Part shown: piece by piece, positions 33,252 through 36,963 of the stretch
Layout: each line of letters opens with the position of its first letter
How positions within the stretch are numbered: position 1 is the first letter of the stretch
DNA from: Rhodospirillaceae bacterium
Lineage (GTDB): Bacteria > Pseudomonadota > Alphaproteobacteria > Thalassobaculales > Thalassobaculaceae
NCBI GenBank assembly: GCA_002722775.1
Contig: PBMU01000070.1
Span: forward strand, 1 to 36,963
Direction of reading: 5' to 3'
DNA: 36,963 bases
Position numbers and translations under genes: made by a program
Notes under the pieces: generated by a model
The model's database searches: none
What the model saw: the letters and a program-made list of their open reading frames with translations, nothing else
Told to the model about the DNA's origin: nothing

Positions 33252-34904
33252 TTACCCCTGATACCGGTAGTCCCGGGCGGCCCCCTCGGGCGTGACCCGT
33301 CCTAGTGCTATGTCCCTTTCAATATTCGCTTTATCGCGATCGTCTGGGTTACCGATACCACCGCCGCCGGCCTCGACCATACTGATGCGATCACCGGGGT
33401 TCAGAATATAACTTCCCTTAGCATCGATTTCTTTACCGTTGATCTCATGCACGCGTCTCGCCCCCGGTTTCCCGCCGAGATAGCCGAGCGCTGGGAATTC
33501 AGTGCGGTTGGCCATGCAGAAAATTGTCATTGGATGACCAGTGTCGTTGCGGATCACCACCTCCTGGCCGACCCCGCCTCGTGCTGTTCCGGGACCACCG
33601 CTATCTGGCACGAAACTCTTTCCCTCGATTGTTGTTCCTGTGATGGTCTCCCAAACCTCGACCGGGACAACCGCCATGTTTGATGGGCCGGGGACGCAGT
33701 CGCCGCCGTCGTGCGCCTGGAGGGCACCAAATCCGCCAGAGGCGAAATAGATCGTCGATATACCGCGTCCGTCCCGGTGCGTGCCCTGGACCGTCATCAG
33801 ATCCATCATGCCACAGTCAGCCTGGATCTTATCTGGGGCCGCTTTGGACAGCGCGCCGAAAATTAGGCCTGGAATAAAATGGCCGATGGCGTGCCGCCCA
33901 CCAGTGGGAAACGGCGGCCGCGCATTAAGGAGACAGCCTTCAGGTGCGGAAACGCTTATGGGGCGCACAGCACCTGAATTATTTGGCAGGCTCGGTATGG
34001 TCAGACACTTCATTGCATAGAGCGACATGGCGTTGGTGTAACAAAATGGCACATTGATGCCACGCTGCACACAACCGCCAGTGCCCGCGAAGTTTATCGA
34101 CACCTCGGACCCTCTGATGTCCACAGAGCATGCCATCGGAATTGGGCCTTCGGTACCTTCAATTTGAATTAGATTCTCATATCGTCCATCGGTAATCTGT
34201 GCGAGCCGTGCGCGCATCACACGTTCTGAATAGTCACCGATCGAATCGGAAAGGTCTTCCAAAGTGTCCAGCCCGTACTCATCCATGAAGGCTGTTACCA
34301 TGGGTCCGCCGACCTCGTTACAAGCGATATTGGCCATAAGGTCGCCGATAGTTTGTTCGGGTACACGAACGTTGGTGCGGATTAATTCCTCGAGGAATGG
34401 ATCCATCACACCGTCCCGGGCGAATCTGCAAATTGGTAAGCGCAAACCTTCATGGTAGATCTCGCGTGCCGCTGCACCAAAACCGAGCCCTCCGATGTCG
34501 GGTAGGTGAGTGATCGACATCGTGTAACCGACCAAATGGTTGCCCTTGAAAACCGGGCGCATCATCGAGATGTCGAACATATGACCCGTACCTATCCAAG
34601 GGTCATTCGTGGCGATGACGTCGCCGGGGCGAAGCGTTTCGGGCGGAAACCTTTCCAGCATGTATGCAAGCGTGCGTGGTGCGGTGCCGATGAATACTGG
34701 CACTGCATAAGTGCCTTGGGCCATCAAGCGGCCCTTGGCGTCGAGGATGACGACAGAGAGATCATAGCTGTCTCGCACGATGGTAGAAAACGAGGTGCGT
34801 ACTAGTGTCGAGACGATCTCGTCCGCGATTGCGACCATCCGGTCCCAAAGGATGGAAAGGGACACTGCGTCGAACCTAGTCATGGTGGATTCGGTCCGGA
34901 ACAT
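33252..34904 (-). CDS. hyuB: Hydantoinase B/oxoprolinase family protein
   Basis: A 550-residue beta-type subunit of ATP-dependent N-methylhydantoinase, 5-oxoprolinase or acetone-carboxylase relatives. Signals are VSLSILWDRMVAIADEI at the start, TNDPWIGTGHMFDISMMRPVF, THLPDIGG, SINFAGTGG and the late GGGGIGNPDDRD. The start MFRTESTM (34904) is preceded by GGAG 10 bases away and comes 4 bases after the hyuA stop; MTRFDAV at 34883 is an alternative. With HyuA it would cleave a cyclic imide or amide bond at the cost of ATP. The natural substrate is unknown. Confidence 0.93.
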   Translation of the reverse strand: MFRTESTMTRFDAVSLSILWDRMVAIADEIVSTLVRTSFSTIVRDSYDLSVVILDAKGRLMAQGTYAVPVFIGTAPRTLAYMLERFPPETLRPGDVIATNDPWIGTGHMFDISMMRPVFKGNHLVGYTMSITHLPDIGGLGFGAAAREIYHEGLRLPICRFARDGVMDPFLEELIRTNVRVPEQTIGDLMANIACNEVGGPMVTAFMDEYGLDTLEDLSDSIGDYSERVMRARLAQITDGRYENLIQIEGTEGPIPMACSVDIRGSEVSINFAGTGGCVQRGINVPFCYTNAMSLYAMKCLTIPSLPNNSGAVRPISVSAPEGCLLNARPPFPTGGRHAIGHFIPGLIFGALSKAAPDKIQADCGMMDLMTVQGTHRDGRGISTIYFASGGFGALQAHDGGDCVPGPSNMAVVPVEVWETITGTTIEGKSFVPDSGGPGTARGGVGQEVVIRNDTGHPMTIFCMANRTEFPALGYLGGKPGARRVHEINGKEIDAKGSYILNPGDRISMVEAGGGGIGNPDDRDKANIERDIALGRVTPEGAARDYRYQG

Positions 34905-34908
34905 GTTC

Positions 34909-36963
34909 TCAATTCTCCAATTCGGCAACGATGTTGAGAGAGGCATCGATCCGGGCACGGTGACCTGGAGTTATAACACAGGTTGATTCACGTTCTTCAA
35001 CCAACGCCGGCCCGGCGATCTCTGTGCCCGGCGCTATCTGGTAGCGGTCATATACTGGTGTTTCCATGGTTTCGTCGCCGAAATGACAAAAACGGACGTC
35101 CTTCAACGAGACCCCTTGGCCCCTTTCGAAGCCGCCAACCATGTATCCGGGCTGCAAGGAGGGTGTAGGACCGAAGGCCTCCACTTTCCAGGTCACGATT
35201 TCCAGAGGCTCGGCTAGTGGTGCCACGCCGAACAAAGTGGTGTATCGCTTGGCGAATTCGGATGGTAGGGCGGCTAATGCTTCGTTGGGGGGTAGAGCGG
35301 GGGAAACAATCTCGATCTCATGGCCCTGTCCGAAATACCGCATGTCGAGACGGGTTGAGAGACTTATGTCGGTGCTCGAGAGACCCGCAGCCAGTAAGGG
35401 CTGTTTCGCGTCCTCGACCAAGGGTGCAAGTATTTCCGAAAACTTTGTGCCGTCGATCTCATCCAGGAAGGTTCGTCGAGTGCGCGCCTGTTCAAAGGAA
35501 AGAGGGCTCGCTAGGAGACCCATTGCTGACATTACGCCCGCGCCTATAGGAAACACCACGCGCGGAATATTGAGTTTTTTAGCGATCGCCATGGCTTGGA
35601 TTGGGCCTGATCCACCGAATGCGATCATTGTGGCGAGGCGGTAGTCGAAGCCGCGCTCGGAGGCGTGTATTCGAAACGCGCGGGCGACGTCCTCGTTTGC
35701 GATGTCATGGATGCCCCAGGCTGCACGTATCACGTCCAGATTCAACGGTTCGGCCACTGTGCGTGAGATTGCGTCTTCTGCCGCGGACTTAACGAGGGTC
35801 ATCGTACCGCCCAGAAAGAACCCTGGGTCCAGCAGGCCGAGCATAAGGTTAGCGTCTGTCAACGTAGCTTTTTCACCGCCCTGACCGTAACAGGCGGGGC
35901 CGGGTGCGGCGCCTGCGCTTCGCGGCCCGACCTTTAGTAATCCGCGTTCGTCGATCCAGGCGATTGAGCCGCCGCCTGCTCCAATCTCGATCATGTCAAT
36001 ACTAGGCACACGTGCCGGCAGCCCGCTGCCGCGTTTGAACTCGTGCACCCGCGCGACCTCCATATGGTCCGTTTTTAGTGGTTTGCCGTTGCGCACTAGG
36101 GCTCCCTTGGCCGTCGTGCCGCCTAAATCGAAGGACAGGACGTTGTCGAGCGCAAGCGTCCGGCCATGGAAAGCTGACATTAAGGCACCTGCGGCTGGAC
36201 CCGATTCTAACATACGTACGGGATAGCGCCTCGCTGTCTCTGGTAACAGCGTTCCGCCACTTGAGGTCATTATGTAGAGGTGTTCTGTGAAGCCAAGCTC
36301 TGCTAGTCCGTTCTCGATCCGGGCGAGATAGCGGTCGAATAGTGGCTGCGTGTACGCGTTCATTGAGGCTGTGGTCCAGCGTTCCCATTCACCGATTCCC
36401 GCATGCACGTCGGAAGAAGTCGAAACGTGAAGGCCCGGAAATTCCTTGGCCACCATTGAGGCAATTTCCTGCTCATGGCGCGGGTTGGCGTAGGCATGCA
36501 GAAGGCAGATGGCCAGTGCCGTGATTCCCTCGGCTTCGACCAAATCCGTGACACCTTTGCGGGCACCTTCCAGATCGAGCGACGTTTCGACAACCCCGTC
36601 GTAGCCGACCCGCTCCGTCACCTCGCGGCGACGATCACGTGGCACTAGTGGTTCGGGGTAGGCTAGGCGAAGATCGAAAAGATCGTAGCGCTGTTCGCGA
36701 CCCATGTCTGGAACATCAAGGAAATTGGCGGTCACAAGCATGCCGGTCACTGCCCCCTTGCGTTCTATCAACGCGTTGGTCACCAGCGTTGTGCCATGAG
36801 CGACCGATGCAACGTCCGCTATCGCTACTTGGTTGTCCGCAAGAATAGTTGCGATCCCCTCGATTACAGCGCTGGATGGATCGTCCGGCGTGGTAAGGTT
36901 TTTGTGGATAGCGATTCGAGCGTCATTCTGGTCGAACAAGGCAAAATCAGTGAATGTGCCGCC
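34909..36963 (-). CDS. hyuA: Hydantoinase A/oxoprolinase family protein (5' end missing)
   Basis: An ATP-binding alpha-type subunit; 684 residues are visible. The frame is open to the window edge, where it reads GGTFTDFALFDQND, the first phosphate loop, so only about ten N-terminal residues are missing. Later motifs include VAHGTTLVTNALIERKG, SFDLGGTTAKGALV (second phosphate loop), EIGAGGGSIAWID and AGAAPGPACYG. A Hydant_A C-terminal domain ends in a short tail just before hyuB. It phosphorylates the substrate for ring cleavage with HyuB. This gene pair offers a second, ATP-dependent chemistry for cyclic amides besides the metal hydantoinase at the left end of the window. Confidence 0.93.
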   Translation of the reverse strand, partial: GGTFTDFALFDQNDARIAIHKNLTTPDDPSSAVIEGIATILADNQVAIADVASVAHGTTLVTNALIERKGAVTGMLVTANFLDVPDMGREQRYDLFDLRLAYPEPLVPRDRRREVTERVGYDGVVETSLDLEGARKGVTDLVEAEGITALAICLLHAYANPRHEQEIASMVAKEFPGLHVSTSSDVHAGIGEWERWTTASMNAYTQPLFDRYLARIENGLAELGFTEHLYIMTSSGGTLLPETARRYPVRMLESGPAAGALMSAFHGRTLALDNVLSFDLGGTTAKGALVRNGKPLKTDHMEVARVHEFKRGSGLPARVPSIDMIEIGAGGGSIAWIDERGLLKVGPRSAGAAPGPACYGQGGEKATLTDANLMLGLLDPGFFLGGTMTLVKSAAEDAISRTVAEPLNLDVIRAAWGIHDIANEDVARAFRIHASERGFDYRLATMIAFGGSGPIQAMAIAKKLNIPRVVFPIGAGVMSAMGLLASPLSFEQARTRRTFLDEIDGTKFSEILAPLVEDAKQPLLAAGLSSTDISLSTRLDMRYFGQGHEIEIVSPALPPNEALAALPSEFAKRYTTLFGVAPLAEPLEIVTWKVEAFGPTPSLQPGYMVGGFERGQGVSLKDVRFCHFGDETMETPVYDRYQIAPGTEIAGPALVEERESTCVITPGHRARIDASLNIVAELEN

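Noticed and set aside
1-36963. CRISPR arrays, rRNA genes, phage structural genes, integrase or transposase
   Set aside because: None seen: no regularly spaced repeats, no conserved rRNA stretches and no recombinase motifs in any frame read.

Overview
The window looks like the chromosome of a free-living, metabolically versatile alphaproteobacterium of moderate GC. Three things suggest this: the four-gene ligase-associated DNA repair set, the flavoprotein/DUF1365/CFA-like methylase lipid cluster, and the family content (DUF6134, TIGR04372 glycosyltransferase, HyuA/HyuB, LLM oxidoreductase). I cannot name a genus. Coding density is high up to about 24.3 kb and clearly lower from there to 33.2 kb, where relics, inverted repeats and long gene-poor gaps are found. 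No rRNA, tRNA or CRISPR array was seen.

Layout. (1) 0-3 kb, plus strand: the end of an amidohydrolase, a dihydropyrimidinase/hydantoinase and an N-carbamoyl-D-amino-acid hydrolase. Together they would open hydantoin or dihydropyrimidine rings and remove the carbamoyl group. (2) 3-6.4 kb: a flavin-reductase-like protein (minus), a TIGR04372 glycosyltransferase (plus) and a CobW-type GTPase (minus). A hairpin covers both stops of the last two. (3) 6.5-13.3 kb: a lipid or membrane stress cluster. DUF6134, SDR and NTF2-like genes on the plus strand converge on a minus-strand operon of COG2907 flavoprotein, DUF1365, CFA-like methylase and MFS transporter. A decayed photolyase lies just upstream of the flavoprotein gene. 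(4) 13.8-21.3 kb: the DNA repair set. pdeM and the DEXH helicase are on the minus strand behind an enoyl-CoA hydratase. The exonuclease and ATP-dependent ligase are on the plus strand behind a SIS-domain protein. (5) 21.2-24.3 kb: an MFS transporter and a class III aminotransferase. (6) 24.3-29.9 kb: an LLM oxidoreductase, alpha/beta hydrolase, GST, HpcH/HpaI aldolase and broken PhyH dioxygenase run in one direction, with inverted copies of a 38-bp repeat on either side. A hairpin with 23-bp arms lies just beyond. (7) 29.9-33.2 kb: a Nu-type GST, and an AsnC/Lrp regulator with visible promoter and operator candidates followed by an NADPH:quinone-type oxidoreductase. (8) 33.2-36.96 kb, minus strand: HyuB and HyuA, an ATP-dependent N-methylhydantoinase/oxoprolinase pair. 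hyuA runs off the window.

Most notable: the decayed photolyase beside the CFA cluster; a CFA-type methylase that appears to lack two bicarbonate-site residues of true CFA synthase; the repeat-flanked 4-kb catabolic cassette with a frameshifted dioxygenase; and several unexplained long inverted repeats in non-coding DNA. All family assignments were made by reading motifs, without database searches.
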